DNA of 64,000 nucleotides, taken from the NCBI GenBank assembly GCA_040901445.1, contig JBBDYQ010000002.1, positions 372,001 to 436,000 on the forward strand, given 5' to 3'. Origin of the DNA: Thermoleophilaceae bacterium (GTDB lineage: Bacteria; Actinomycetota; Thermoleophilia; Solirubrobacterales; Thermoleophilaceae). A program made the translations under genes and the position numbers. Positions within the stretch are counted from its first letter, which is position 1. Each line of letters begins with the position of its first letter. Below, piece after piece: positions 32,701 through 41,791 of this stretch. The notes beneath the pieces are model-generated. The model searched no databases, had not been told where the DNA came from, and worked only from the letters and a program-made list of their open reading frames with translations.

Positions 32701-33309
32701 ATGGCCACCGCGGTCGCTGGACCCGAGGAGCTGATCGCCGGGGGCACCCGGCCGCCCGGCGACGTACCCGACGAGATCTTCGGCGCCGCGCTGGCGATCT
32801 TCCTCTCCCCGCGCCGTCTGGACATGCGAGCGCTGGCGCTCGAGCTCGGCATCGGCCGCGCCACGCTGTACCGGCGCGCCGGCAACCGCGACAACCTCTT
32901 GGGCGCCGTGGTCTGGTACCTCACGCGCCGCGCGCTGGCGCCGGCGATCGACGCCGCGGCCGGCCTGGAGGGGCGCGAGCGGGTGGTGGCGATCGTGGAC
33001 CGCTTCATGCGCTTCGTCCATGTCCAGCCCGCGCTCCACCGCTTCCTGGACGAGGAGCCGGAGGCCGCGCTGCGCATCCTGACCTCGAAGAACGGGCCGG
33101 TTGAAGGCGGCATCGTCGAGGCGCTGGAACGACTCCTCGCCGACGAGGAGGCGCGCGGCGCGCTGCGACTCACCATCGACCGCAGCACGCTTGCGTACGT
33201 CATCGTTCGGATCGGCGAGAGCTTTCTCTATGCGGACGTGATCGCCGACAATGAACCCGACGTCGCGCTCGCGGTCGACGTGATCGAGCGGTTGCTGCGT
33301 GCCAGCTAG
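32701..33309 (+). CDS. TetR/QsdR family regulator (copy 1)
   Basis: 202 residues. HTH LDMRALALELGIGRATLYRR, then the QsdR-type ligand domain with FLDEEPEAALRILTSKNGPV and LTIDRSTLAYVIVRIGESFL with YADVIADNEPDV. These motifs are almost identical in the regulator at 40091-40711. QsdR controls a lactonase in rhodococci; here the targets are probably the adjacent secreted-enzyme genes. It is convergent with GH31, five bases apart. Confidence 0.9.
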   Translation: MATAVAGPEELIAGGTRPPGDVPDEIFGAALAIFLSPRRLDMRALALELGIGRATLYRRAGNRDNLLGAVVWYLTRRALAPAIDAAAGLEGRERVVAIVDRFMRFVHVQPALHRFLDEEPEAALRILTSKNGPVEGGIVEALERLLADEEARGALRLTIDRSTLAYVIVRIGESFLYADVIADNEPDVALAVDVIERLLRAS

Positions 33310-33313
33310 GACA

Positions 33314-35572
33314 CTAGCCGCCGGGCACCGGGTCGGTCCCGCAGCGCTCGAACCACGGCAGGCGCCCGAGCGGGGCGGCCACGTCGTGGTAACCCGGTCC
33401 GGTGCGCTCCTCGCCGGTCTCGCCGTGGCGCCAACAGCCCTCGGGGAACCAGACGCGCCGGGAGATCGCGCCCTTCTCCACCACCGGGGCCACCAGCACG
33501 TCGTCTCCGAGCATCCACTGCTGATCCTGCGCCCGGGCCTCGGGCTCGCCCGGCGCGGCGAGCCACATCGGGCGCGTGATCGGCATGCCGGTCGTCTGCG
33601 CCTGCTCCCACAGCTCGCGCATGTAGGGCACCGCACGCTCGTGCAGCCCGGACAGCGCATTCCAGCGCTCCACACCGTGCTCGAACTCCCACGGCATCTG
33701 GGTGTCGTTGGTGCAGCAGGAGTTGTGGAGGCGGAAGAACGGCGTGAGCGCCGACCACTCCATCCAGCGGGTGAACAGCTCCTCGTCGAGCACGTCGGAG
33801 GTGAAGCTGTCGAAGTAGCCGCCGATGTCGGTGGTGAACCCGTAGGCGCCGCCGACGGCGCGGTTGAGCATGTCCGTGGCCAGCGACGGCAGGCCGAGTG
33901 AGCGCTGCCAGTCGCCGGTCTCGTCGCCGGGGAAGTTGGCGCTCTCGTATCCCTGGGAGCCGGGATGGCGGACGCCGCTCTCGTCGGCGTAGCCGGAGAA
34001 GCCCGAGCGCGTGTACATCCAGATCTCGCCGCGGTCCGGGTGCTCGCGCTCGTACGCATCGAGGATCCGGCGCGTGGTCCGGTGGAAGAGGATCGGATAG
34101 CGGTTGTGCATCTCCACGCCAATGGACCCGTCGTGGAAGCGCATGTCCTCGGTCACCTGCTCGCCGAAGTCCTGCATGAAGCCGTGGAAGCCGAGGTCCA
34201 GCTGGCGGCGGATCTTGTGCCGCTCCCACCAGTGCACCGTCGCCGGGTTGGTGAAGTCGAGCAGGCATGCCGGGCCGACGGCCACGCCGATGAACGGGAC
34301 GCCGCCGGGGGTGCGCGTGCAGTGGCCGCTCCGTACGGCGTGCATGAACGTGCCCTCGGGATCGAAGTTGCCGTCGTCGTTCACGTAGGCGCGCACATAG
34401 CCGACCGGGCGTATCCCGAGGTCCTCGAGCATCCGGTTGGTCTCACGCACCCAGTCGTCGCCGAGGCTGTCCCAGCTCTCGTAGGTGTACGCGTCGACCC
34501 GCACGCCCTCGGCCTGGATGCGCGCGATGTCCTCGCGGATCTTCCGGCGCTGGCTCTCGGGGTCGTCGGCGCCCTGCTGGACGTTGCGCTTGAGGTTGGG
34601 CCCCATCGCCCACTCGGGCGACACGGGATGCCGGCCCGTGATCTTCGTGAGCGACCGGATGGCCGTGGGCGCGTCCCCGACTGCCACGGTGTAGTCGAGC
34701 TCATCGGCGCGGACGGCCACCTGCCACGCGTCCGGCCGGTCCGCTGCCATGCGCCAGCGCGACACTTCCGTCTGGTTGAGCATGAAGCCGTACGGCCTGC
34801 TCGAGACGAAGACGTTCTGCACGTAGTAGGCCTGATGCGGGCCGTTGGGGAACAGGTAGCGGTCGCCACCGGCGCCGGGGATGAAGTCGACGAGGGGCTG
34901 GAGGGGGCCGGCGCCGAACGCCTCCTCCTCGACCCAGTTGTAGAAGTCCTCGCCGCGCTGGTCGATCGAGTTGTGCCGGCCGCCGAAGCCGTGGAAGGCC
35001 TCTCCCTCCTCGCTCCGGAAGGACTCCTGGAACGCGGCCACGACCTCGGTGTACGGCAGGTCGGCCCGCACGCGGAAGGCGGATCCCTCGTCGGGCGCGA
35101 CGGTCACCGTGAGCACGTGCGCGGGGCTGGTGGTGGCGACTTCGAGCTCCACGCGGTCGCCGGCGGCGCGCGCGTCCACGACCTCGGTGGCGGCGTGCAC
35201 GACCCCGGCGCGCACGCCGACCAGCATGTTCCCCGTCCAGAGGCCGCCCGGATGCTGGGTGGCCTTCTCGACGCCGAGCTGGAAGGACAGCGGCGCATAG
35301 TGCGCGTTCTCGGGGACGACCGGGAAGACCGACTCGTCCACGTTGGCCTCGGCGCCGGGCAGCGCGCCGTCGACGTGCTCGAGCACGGTGCCGCCGGAGG
35401 CGTCGACGAAGCTCAGCTTGAACGGCGCCCGCTGGACCACGGCGCGCGCCCCCTCGTCGTCGGTCACCACGATGTGCTCGGGCCCGATCTCCACGGCGGC
35501 GCCGGCCGCCTGCGGCGCGCCGAGTGCGAGCAGCGCGGCCAGCGCTGCGACGGCGATCCGGCGTCCTCCCAC
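33314..35572 (-). CDS. Secreted GH31 family glycoside hydrolase
   Basis: 752 residues from GTG 35572, with signal peptide (GGRRIAVAALAALLALGAPQ). The GH31 barrel has the nucleophile in GFMQDFGEQV, the acid/base Asp in the FPGDETGDWQR block, and DIGGYFDSF; a beta-sandwich precedes it. The DFGE form is shared with the YihQ sulfoquinovosidase clade, but that clade's sulfonate-binding loop is replaced by DAYTYESWDSLG. An alpha-glycosidase acting outside the cell is the safe call. It is the last gene of the minus-strand operon. Confidence 0.9.
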   Translation of the reverse strand: MGGRRIAVAALAALLALGAPQAAGAAVEIGPEHIVVTDDEGARAVVQRAPFKLSFVDASGGTVLEHVDGALPGAEANVDESVFPVVPENAHYAPLSFQLGVEKATQHPGGLWTGNMLVGVRAGVVHAATEVVDARAAGDRVELEVATTSPAHVLTVTVAPDEGSAFRVRADLPYTEVVAAFQESFRSEEGEAFHGFGGRHNSIDQRGEDFYNWVEEEAFGAGPLQPLVDFIPGAGGDRYLFPNGPHQAYYVQNVFVSSRPYGFMLNQTEVSRWRMAADRPDAWQVAVRADELDYTVAVGDAPTAIRSLTKITGRHPVSPEWAMGPNLKRNVQQGADDPESQRRKIREDIARIQAEGVRVDAYTYESWDSLGDDWVRETNRMLEDLGIRPVGYVRAYVNDDGNFDPEGTFMHAVRSGHCTRTPGGVPFIGVAVGPACLLDFTNPATVHWWERHKIRRQLDLGFHGFMQDFGEQVTEDMRFHDGSIGVEMHNRYPILFHRTTRRILDAYEREHPDRGEIWMYTRSGFSGYADESGVRHPGSQGYESANFPGDETGDWQRSLGLPSLATDMLNRAVGGAYGFTTDIGGYFDSFTSDVLDEELFTRWMEWSALTPFFRLHNSCCTNDTQMPWEFEHGVERWNALSGLHERAVPYMRELWEQAQTTGMPITRPMWLAAPGEPEARAQDQQWMLGDDVLVAPVVEKGAISRRVWFPEGCWRHGETGEERTGPGYHDVAAPLGRLPWFERCGTDPVPGG

Positions 35573-35694
35573 GAGCGAGACATTACGGGATCTGTCCCGA
35601 GGATGCAACGGCATCCGCCTTGGAAGGCGGCGGAGCCGGGGAAGCCGGCCCGGGGACGCACGCGAGCAGCTTGTACGTGAGGGCAGCCGGACGG

Positions 35695-37887
35695 TCACGG
35701 CGTCACCAGGAACCACTGCTCGCCGTCGCGGAAGCGCTCCCGGCCGTCCTTGAAGGTCGAGAGCACCAGATGCACGCGCTCGCCCGGCGTCGCGGGGGCC
35801 GTGAAGGTGATCGTGCGGCGCGCGCGCGAGCCCAGCGCCACCGCGACACGGAAGCCGCCCTCCTCGAGCACCGCGCCCGTGGGCGAGCCGCGCCGCAGCT
35901 GCCAGCGGACATCGACGTCCTCTCCGGCGAAGGTGTCGTTGAAGATCACCAGCTCCCGGTCCACACGGCGGCCGGCGCGGGCAGTGGTGGGCTGCGTGGG
36001 CGTCGGCCAGCGCCCCAGCGGGTCGCTGCGCTTGTGACGCTCCCAGTAGGCGGAATCCGCGACGAGCGTCGGGTGGAACCCCGCCTGGATGCGCTGGATC
36101 TGCGGGTTGCTCCACGGGTCGGGGAGGTTGTCCTCGCCGTAGAGCGGGACGGTGAGCTCCTCGGTGATGAGGTCGGTGCGGCGCACGCCGGGCACGACCG
36201 CCGGCCAGGCGGAGATCACCGCGTAGGGTCGGATGTCGGAGGCGTCCTTCTCGCGCATCTTCTGCGTGGCCGTGGCGAACCACGTGAAGCCCTGCGGGGT
36301 GGACGACAGCGGCCAGATGAACTCGCCGCGCCCGAACGGGCGATCGTCCCGCGGGTGCACGTCGTCGGTGTAGCCGGGCGCGATCATGCCGTTCTCGTCG
36401 AAGTAGTGCTGGTAGCTGGCGAAGTCCTCGTCGGGCAGCTCGTCGTAGGGCTCGGACGAGACGTCGATCGAAATCGGCCTCGTGCCGTCGTGGTCGCGGA
36501 TCGTGTCGTACAGCTCGCGCTCGAACTCGAGCGAGTCGCCGCTGTAGAGGTCCGGCTCGTTGGCCTGGCTCCAGCGCACCACCGAGGCGTGGTTGCGGTC
36601 GCGCACCACCAGGTCCTTGGTGTGCTCGACGAAGTTCTCCGGGGCCTCGTCGAACGCCTGGCGCGACTGCGAGCCGCGGATGCCCGTCTCCCCGACGATC
36701 ATCAGCCCCATCTCGTCGGCCACGTCGAGCATGTAGGGCGACGCCGGGATCTGGTGGATGCGCACGACGTTCATGTTCAGCCGCTGGTAGTTGTCCACCG
36801 CCTGCGGCCAGCCTCCGGTCGCCTCGGTCGGCGGCAGGAACCCCGGGAAGGTGTGGAACGCGTCGCCCTTGCCGCCATGATCGATCCGGTCGTAGCCGGC
36901 GCCGCCCAGGCTGTCGCCGCGGTGGTTCACGCGCACGCCGTTGAGCTCGTACCTGGTGCCGGCCTGGCGGAACTCGCGGAAGCCGAAGCGGACGCGGTGC
37001 GCTGCCTCGCCGGCACGGAGCTCGAGCTCGTGCAGCTGCGCGCGGTAGCCCTTGCGGTACGGCACGTTGGGCCACCAGTACGACTCCCTCCCCAGGCCCC
37101 AGCGCACGGGGCCGACCGTGACCGTGCGGGTCTCGCCCGCCGCCAGCGTCACGGTCCGCGCGGGCAGCGCCGGGTAGGCGAGGTCGCCGCCGCCCAGCGC
37201 GCCCTGCAGCTCCACCGTCTCGGCGGAGGACCCGCCGTTGCGCAGCCACACGTCCACCGCGAGCTCGTCGCGCTGCACCGAGGTCCGCACGAAGGCGTCG
37301 TCGATGAAGATCGCCGGGTGCACGGTGAGGCGCGCCCAGCCGAAGATCCCCTGTGCCGTGGACTCGGACCACTCCACGCCGGTGGGAACGAGGTACGTCG
37401 GCCCGATGTAGCCGGGCAGTATGGGCGTGTCCTTGCCGAGACCGGTGACGAGCCCCTGCCGGCCCTTGACGTGGATTCGCAGCTGGTGCGTGTCGCCGGG
37501 CGTGACGTGACCCGTGAGGTCCCACATCTGCCCGGTGTAAGAGGTGGTCTGCGTCCCGAGCTCGCGTCCGTCGACGAAGACGGTGGCCTGGTGGTTGACC
37601 GCTCCCAGCTCGAGGCGGACGACGTTCCCAGCGGCGCCCTGCGGGACCACGATCTGCCGCGAGTAGGTGGCCTCCGGGACGTCGAAGCCCTGCTTGTACC
37701 AGCCGCCGCCAGGCACCTGGATGGTCGTGGCGGCGCCGTTCTCCGGAGCGAAGTCCCAGGTGCCCGCGAGATCCACGGTCTCGAGCGGCCGCGGCCCGGA
37801 CACACCGCTGAGGTCCGGCGCGGCGACCGCGCCGGGTGCGATGGCCAGGCCCGCTGCCACGACGGTCGCTGCGAGCGCGCTCCTCAT
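35695..37887 (-). CDS. Secreted GH2 family glycoside hydrolase B
   Basis: 730 residues with signal peptide (MRSALAATVVAAGLAIAPGA). GH2 sugar-binding domain (DLAGTWDFAPENGAATTIQV; VFVDGRELGTQTTSYTGQMW), Ig-like domain and barrel. The acid/base Glu is in WSQANEPDLYSGD, near residue 460; the probable nucleophile is in FGRGEFIWPL. It overlaps gene A by ATGA and is collinear with it throughout, so the pair arose by tandem duplication. It acts on beta-linked sugars; the sugar is unknown. Confidence 0.9.
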   Translation of the reverse strand: MRSALAATVVAAGLAIAPGAVAAPDLSGVSGPRPLETVDLAGTWDFAPENGAATTIQVPGGGWYKQGFDVPEATYSRQIVVPQGAAGNVVRLELGAVNHQATVFVDGRELGTQTTSYTGQMWDLTGHVTPGDTHQLRIHVKGRQGLVTGLGKDTPILPGYIGPTYLVPTGVEWSESTAQGIFGWARLTVHPAIFIDDAFVRTSVQRDELAVDVWLRNGGSSAETVELQGALGGGDLAYPALPARTVTLAAGETRTVTVGPVRWGLGRESYWWPNVPYRKGYRAQLHELELRAGEAAHRVRFGFREFRQAGTRYELNGVRVNHRGDSLGGAGYDRIDHGGKGDAFHTFPGFLPPTEATGGWPQAVDNYQRLNMNVVRIHQIPASPYMLDVADEMGLMIVGETGIRGSQSRQAFDEAPENFVEHTKDLVVRDRNHASVVRWSQANEPDLYSGDSLEFERELYDTIRDHDGTRPISIDVSSEPYDELPDEDFASYQHYFDENGMIAPGYTDDVHPRDDRPFGRGEFIWPLSSTPQGFTWFATATQKMREKDASDIRPYAVISAWPAVVPGVRRTDLITEELTVPLYGEDNLPDPWSNPQIQRIQAGFHPTLVADSAYWERHKRSDPLGRWPTPTQPTTARAGRRVDRELVIFNDTFAGEDVDVRWQLRRGSPTGAVLEEGGFRVAVALGSRARRTITFTAPATPGERVHLVLSTFKDGRERFRDGEQWFLVTP

Positions 37888-40094
37888 GGCGCCACCACGA
37901 ACCACTGATCCTCCTCCCTGAACAGCTCGCCGTGTCCGGGCTTCGACGCCGACAGCACCAGGAACGCCCGGTCGCCGGCTGCCGGTGCGGTGAAGTCGAT
38001 CTCCCGGCGCACGCACTCGCCGAGCGGCACGGCCGCGGTGAACCCGCCCTCGTCGAGGACCAGGCCGTCCCCACTTCCCAGCCGCAGCTCCCAGCTCACG
38101 TCCACCTGGCGGCCCGAGAAGGTGTCGTTGAAGACCACCAGCTCGCGGCTCACCTGCGCGCCGGCGCGCAGGACGCCGGGCGTGGCCGGCCAGCGACCCA
38201 GAGGGCCCGACAGCTTCTGCTCCTCCCAGTAGCCGGCGTCGGCCACGAGCACCGGATGGAAGGCGTGTTGGTTGCGGCGCACCTGCTCGTTCGACCAGGG
38301 GTCGGGCAGGTTGTCCTCACCGTAGAGCGGAGGCAGGTTGTTGTCGGCGAGGTAGGAGGTGCGCCGCACGCCGGGGATCGCGGACCCCCAGGCGCCCGCC
38401 AGCGAGTACGGACGGACGTCGGAGGCGTCCTTCTCCCGCATCTTCTCCACCGTCGTGGCGAACCACATGAAGCCCTGCGGCGTGTTGTTGAGCGGCCAGA
38501 TGAACTCACCGCGCCCGAACGGCCGGTCGTCGCGGGGATGGACGTCGTCGGTCCAGCCACCGATCGTGCCGTCCGCGTTGACGTAGTGCTGGTAGACGGA
38601 GAAGTTGCCGTCCGGCATGTCCTCATAGGTCTGCGACGTCACGTCGACGCTGACCGGCCGCGTGCCGTCGGCGGCCATCACCACGTCGTAGAGGTCACGC
38701 TGGAAGCTCGGCGGCTCACCGCGGCCGTTGGCATCCGGCTCGTTGGACTGGCTCCAGCGCACGACGGCCGGGTGGTTGCGCTCGGCCACGACCAGGTCGC
38801 GCATGTGGGCGAGCATGTTCTCGCGGCCGGCCTTGAAGTCCTGCTTGCTCTCCGAGCCGCGGATGGCGCTCTCGCTGATCAGCATCAGCCCCATCTCGTC
38901 CGCGACGTCGAGCATGTACGGCGACGCCGGCACCTGGTGGATGCGCACGACGTTGTAGTTCAGGCGCTGGTAGTTGTCCACGGCCTGCGGCCAGCCGGGG
39001 TTGCCTTCGCCCGGCGGCAGGAAGCCCGGGAAGGTGTGGAAGGCATCGCCCTGCCCGCCGTGATCGATGCGGTCGAAGATCGCGCCCGTCAGGCTGTCGC
39101 CGCGATGGTTCACCCGCACGCCGTTCAGCTCGTACGTGGTCCCCACCTGGCGGAACTCGCGGAACCCGAAGCGGTAGCGTGCCCGGCTGCCGCCCGCCTG
39201 CAGGCGCAGGTCGTGCAGCTGCGCCCGGTAGCCACGGCGGTACGGGACGTTCGGCCACCACCACGACTCGCGGCCCAGGCCCCACGCCACCGGGCCGATC
39301 GTCACCTTCGCGGTGCTCCCGGCGGGCACGGTGACCGTCCGTGACGGCAGGGACGGGTACGCGAAGCCGCCGCCGGTGAGCGCCCCAGTCAGCTCGACGG
39401 CCTGCGGGCTCGAGCTGCCGTTGCGGATCCAGACGTCGTACTCGAGCTCGTCGCGCTCCACGGACGTGCGCACGAAGGCGCCGGCGATGTGCACCGCGGG
39501 GTAGACGCGCAGCCGCGCGGAGCGGAAGATCCCCTGGGCTATGCCCTCCGACCAGCTGCCGCCGTCCGGAACCAGGTAGCCGGCGCCGAGCGCGCCGGTG
39601 GGGACGCCGGGGAGCGTGGGCGTGGCCGGCCTGCCGTCATCGGCGATGAGCGCCTCGCGGCCGAGCACCTCGATCGCCAGCTCATGCGTGCCGCCCGGCC
39701 GCACGCGGCCGCTCAGCTCGTGCGACTGCGACGTGAACGAGGTGGTCTGCGTGCCGACCCGGCGTCCGTCGACGAAGACGGTGGCACGGTGGTTCACCGC
39801 GCCGAGATCGAGCACGGTGACCTGGTTCTCAGCGACGTCCGGAACGGTGATCGTCCGCCGGTACACCGCCCGCTTGACGGTGCGGTGGCCCTGCTTGACC
39901 CAGCCGCCTCCCGGCACCTCGATGGTGGTCGGCCGGCCCCCGGCGGGCTCGAACGTCCATCGCCCGGCGAGGTCGACCTCGGCGAGGGCGTCGGGGCCGG
40001 AGACGCCGTCGAGGTCGGGGGCGGCGAGCGCGGCGCCCGGCGCTGCAAGCGTGGCAAGCGCCGCAGCGGCGGCGACGATGCGCGACCGCCTCAT
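37884..40094 (-). CDS. Secreted GH2 family glycoside hydrolase A
   Basis: 736 residues with signal peptide (MRRSRIVAAAAALATLAAPG). Domain order matches gene B: VDLAGRWTFEPAGGRPTTIE, then Ig-like part, RYRFGFREFRQVGTTYELNG, VRVNHRGDSLTG, acid/base in WSQSNEPDANGRGE and PFGRGEFIWPLNNTPQGF. It starts inside the stop of the QsdR gene (ATGA), so regulator and enzymes are translated together. Confidence 0.9.
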   Translation of the reverse strand: MRRSRIVAAAAALATLAAPGAALAAPDLDGVSGPDALAEVDLAGRWTFEPAGGRPTTIEVPGGGWVKQGHRTVKRAVYRRTITVPDVAENQVTVLDLGAVNHRATVFVDGRRVGTQTTSFTSQSHELSGRVRPGGTHELAIEVLGREALIADDGRPATPTLPGVPTGALGAGYLVPDGGSWSEGIAQGIFRSARLRVYPAVHIAGAFVRTSVERDELEYDVWIRNGSSSPQAVELTGALTGGGFAYPSLPSRTVTVPAGSTAKVTIGPVAWGLGRESWWWPNVPYRRGYRAQLHDLRLQAGGSRARYRFGFREFRQVGTTYELNGVRVNHRGDSLTGAIFDRIDHGGQGDAFHTFPGFLPPGEGNPGWPQAVDNYQRLNYNVVRIHQVPASPYMLDVADEMGLMLISESAIRGSESKQDFKAGRENMLAHMRDLVVAERNHPAVVRWSQSNEPDANGRGEPPSFQRDLYDVVMAADGTRPVSVDVTSQTYEDMPDGNFSVYQHYVNADGTIGGWTDDVHPRDDRPFGRGEFIWPLNNTPQGFMWFATTVEKMREKDASDVRPYSLAGAWGSAIPGVRRTSYLADNNLPPLYGEDNLPDPWSNEQVRRNQHAFHPVLVADAGYWEEQKLSGPLGRWPATPGVLRAGAQVSRELVVFNDTFSGRQVDVSWELRLGSGDGLVLDEGGFTAAVPLGECVRREIDFTAPAAGDRAFLVLSASKPGHGELFREEDQWFVVAP

Positions 40095-40711
40095 GTGACC
40101 ACGGGCCTCCCCGGCGCGATCAGCCGGGTCATGACCTCGAGCGCCTGCTCGACGTCGGGCTCGCTGTCGGCGATCACGTCCGCGTAGAGGAAGCTCTCGC
40201 CGATGCGGACGATCACGTAGGCGAGCGTGGCGCTGTCGATGGTCAGCTCGAGGCCCCCGATGCGCTGCTCCTCCTCCAGCAGGCGTCGCTGAGCCTCGAC
40301 GATGCCGCGCTGGACCGGGCCGTTCTTCGACGTGAGGATGCGCAGGGCCGCCTCGGGCTCCTCGTCGAGGAAGCGGCGGAACGATGCCTCGTCACACACG
40401 AACGCCATGAAGCGACCGGCCACGGCGAGCACGCGCTCGGCGCCGCGGAGCGTCACGGTGCGCTCGAGCGCATCCACCAGCGCCCGGCGGGTGAGGTACC
40501 AGATGACCTCGCCCAGCAGCCAGTCGCGCCCACCGGCCTTGCGGTAGAGCGTCGCGCGGCCGATGCCGAGCTGCAGAGCCAATGCCCGCATGTCGAGTCG
40601 CCGGCCCGCGAGGAAGGTCGCGAGCGCCGCCTCGAAGATCGCCGGGGGCACGGAGTCCGGCCGCTCCCCTCCGCCCTCGACGATGGGCGGCGCGGCCAGC
40701 TGCTCGGTCAC
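40091..40711 (-). CDS. TetR/QsdR family regulator (copy 2)
   Basis: 206 residues from GTG 40711, which overlaps the stop of the ADC-like gene. HTH LDMRALALQLGIGRATLYRK; ligand domain FLDEEPEAALRILTSKNGPV and LTIDSATLAYVIVRIGESFL with YADVIADSEPDV. It is a close paralogue of the regulator at 32701. It is embedded in the operon it probably controls, between the secreted ADC-like protein and the GH2 pair. Confidence 0.9.
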   Translation of the reverse strand: MTEQLAAPPIVEGGGERPDSVPPAIFEAALATFLAGRRLDMRALALQLGIGRATLYRKAGGRDWLLGEVIWYLTRRALVDALERTVTLRGAERVLAVAGRFMAFVCDEASFRRFLDEEPEAALRILTSKNGPVQRGIVEAQRRLLEEEQRIGGLELTIDSATLAYVIVRIGESFLYADVIADSEPDVEQALEVMTRLIAPGRPVVT

Positions 40712-41619
40712 CGCACGGCGGCCGGCGGGCGAAGCCCCGGCGGGGGCTCCTGGATGGTGCTGCCCTCGAGTCCGCACTGCAGCGACTTGCCGTAGAAGTC
40801 GGCGGCGCCGCGGAAGTGCTCGAGCATGCCGGGGACCTCGACGGCCACGGGTGCGAGCGCCATCCAGTTGCCGTTGGTCAGCAACGGGTTGGCCGACTGG
40901 TCGATGGTGACCTCGACCATGCCGACGCGGGAGTCCCACTCCTGCGTCGCGCCCTCGACCTCCTCGGTCTGGACCTCCTTCACGAACGGCCCGACATCGG
41001 CGACGGGCTCGTAGGTCCAGCTCTTGCCGCGGTACAGGGCGCCCTCACCGGCGAGCCAGTGCGCGCGCCAGGGCTCGGCCTCGAGCGCCGCGGCCACGGC
41101 GGCGTCGTCCTTGCGCCACCTGAGCGTGATGAGCGGCTCGCCGAGCTGGGTGACCTGGCCGAACGCGGTGTCGCCCTGCTCCTCGAGCACGATCCTGTCC
41201 GCGAGGATCTTCGGGTAGCCCGTGGCCCGGGAGACGGCGTAGAGCGCGACGTTGTCGACGGCGGTGGCGTTGTTGAACCAGCCGTTGCGGTCGCAGAAGC
41301 GCGCCCGGAGGTCCACCCAGGTCTCCATCACCCCGCCGACGGAGTGCAGCTTGATGTCCATCAGGGGGCGCTCGGGGTCGGTCTCGCCGGTGGGCGGCTC
41401 GGCGGGATGGATCGGCGCGCCGAAGAGCGAGTTGTAGAGCCCGAGGTCGGCCGGCTCCAGCACGAGGTTCAGAGAGTCCAGCGACGTGACCCGGATCTTC
41501 GCGTTCTCGCCCGGATCGATGGGCAGCGGCGACTGCGCCGTCGCCGGACCCGCCATCGCGCCCCCCAGCGCGATCGTGAGCGCGACGACGTGCAACACCT
41601 TCCCGAACCTGGTCCGCAT
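40708..41619 (-). CDS. Secreted acetoacetate-decarboxylase-fold-like protein
   Basis: 303 residues with signal peptide (MRTRFGKVLHVVALTIALGG, cleaved near ATAQ). The sequence VDNVALYAVSRATGYPKILA, then DRIVLEEQGDTAFGQVTQLG recalls the G-x-PK-xLA block of acetoacetate decarboxylase-like proteins. I cannot confirm the catalytic lysine context. It is the first gene of the minus-strand enzyme operon, preceded by AAGGGAGGAG. Function is unknown; export is well supported. Confidence 0.6.
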   Translation of the reverse strand: MRTRFGKVLHVVALTIALGGAMAGPATAQSPLPIDPGENAKIRVTSLDSLNLVLEPADLGLYNSLFGAPIHPAEPPTGETDPERPLMDIKLHSVGGVMETWVDLRARFCDRNGWFNNATAVDNVALYAVSRATGYPKILADRIVLEEQGDTAFGQVTQLGEPLITLRWRKDDAAVAAALEAEPWRAHWLAGEGALYRGKSWTYEPVADVGPFVKEVQTEEVEGATQEWDSRVGMVEVTIDQSANPLLTNGNWMALAPVAVEVPGMLEHFRGAADFYGKSLQCGLEGSTIQEPPPGLRPPAAVR

Positions 41620-41715
41620 CACGGCGTCTCCTCCCTTTAGCCATCCGCATCTGCTGCCGTCCTGTCCTGTGAGACACTCTAGCATGTGTGCCACCGCCCG
41701 CCCCGCTCGGGCGTG

Positions 41716-41746
41716 TTGCAGGACCGGCGAGACAGATGCTAATCTG
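41716..41746 (+). promoter_or_regulatory. Promoter of the beta-propeller gene with small dyad
   Basis: TTGCAG (41716-41721) and TAATCT (41740-41745) are 18 bp apart. A dyad CAGAT-GCTA-ATCTG (41733-41746) overlaps the -10 box. The region separates divergent secreted-enzyme genes (ADC-like at 41619 and propeller at 41792), so one regulator could act on both. Confidence 0.45.
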
Positions 41747-41791
41747 CCTCGTCGTATGAGCGGGCGGCGAACCGAAGGAAGCAGACGGGGC

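Noticed and set aside
33314-35572. Naming the GH31 gene a sulfoquinovosidase
   Set aside because: Only the DFGE catalytic context matches; the sulfonate-binding segment is not visible, so the substrate call is not supported.
33314-38074. 1586-codon frame joining GH31 with sequence across a GH2 gene
   Set aside because: The upstream two thirds is an off-frame reading of the GH2 gene; the GH31 gene has its own signal peptide starting at 35572.
35524-39344. Long plus-strand frames over the GH2 genes
   Set aside because: They are antisense, low-complexity and have no recognisable domain, while both GH2 genes are intact on the minus strand.
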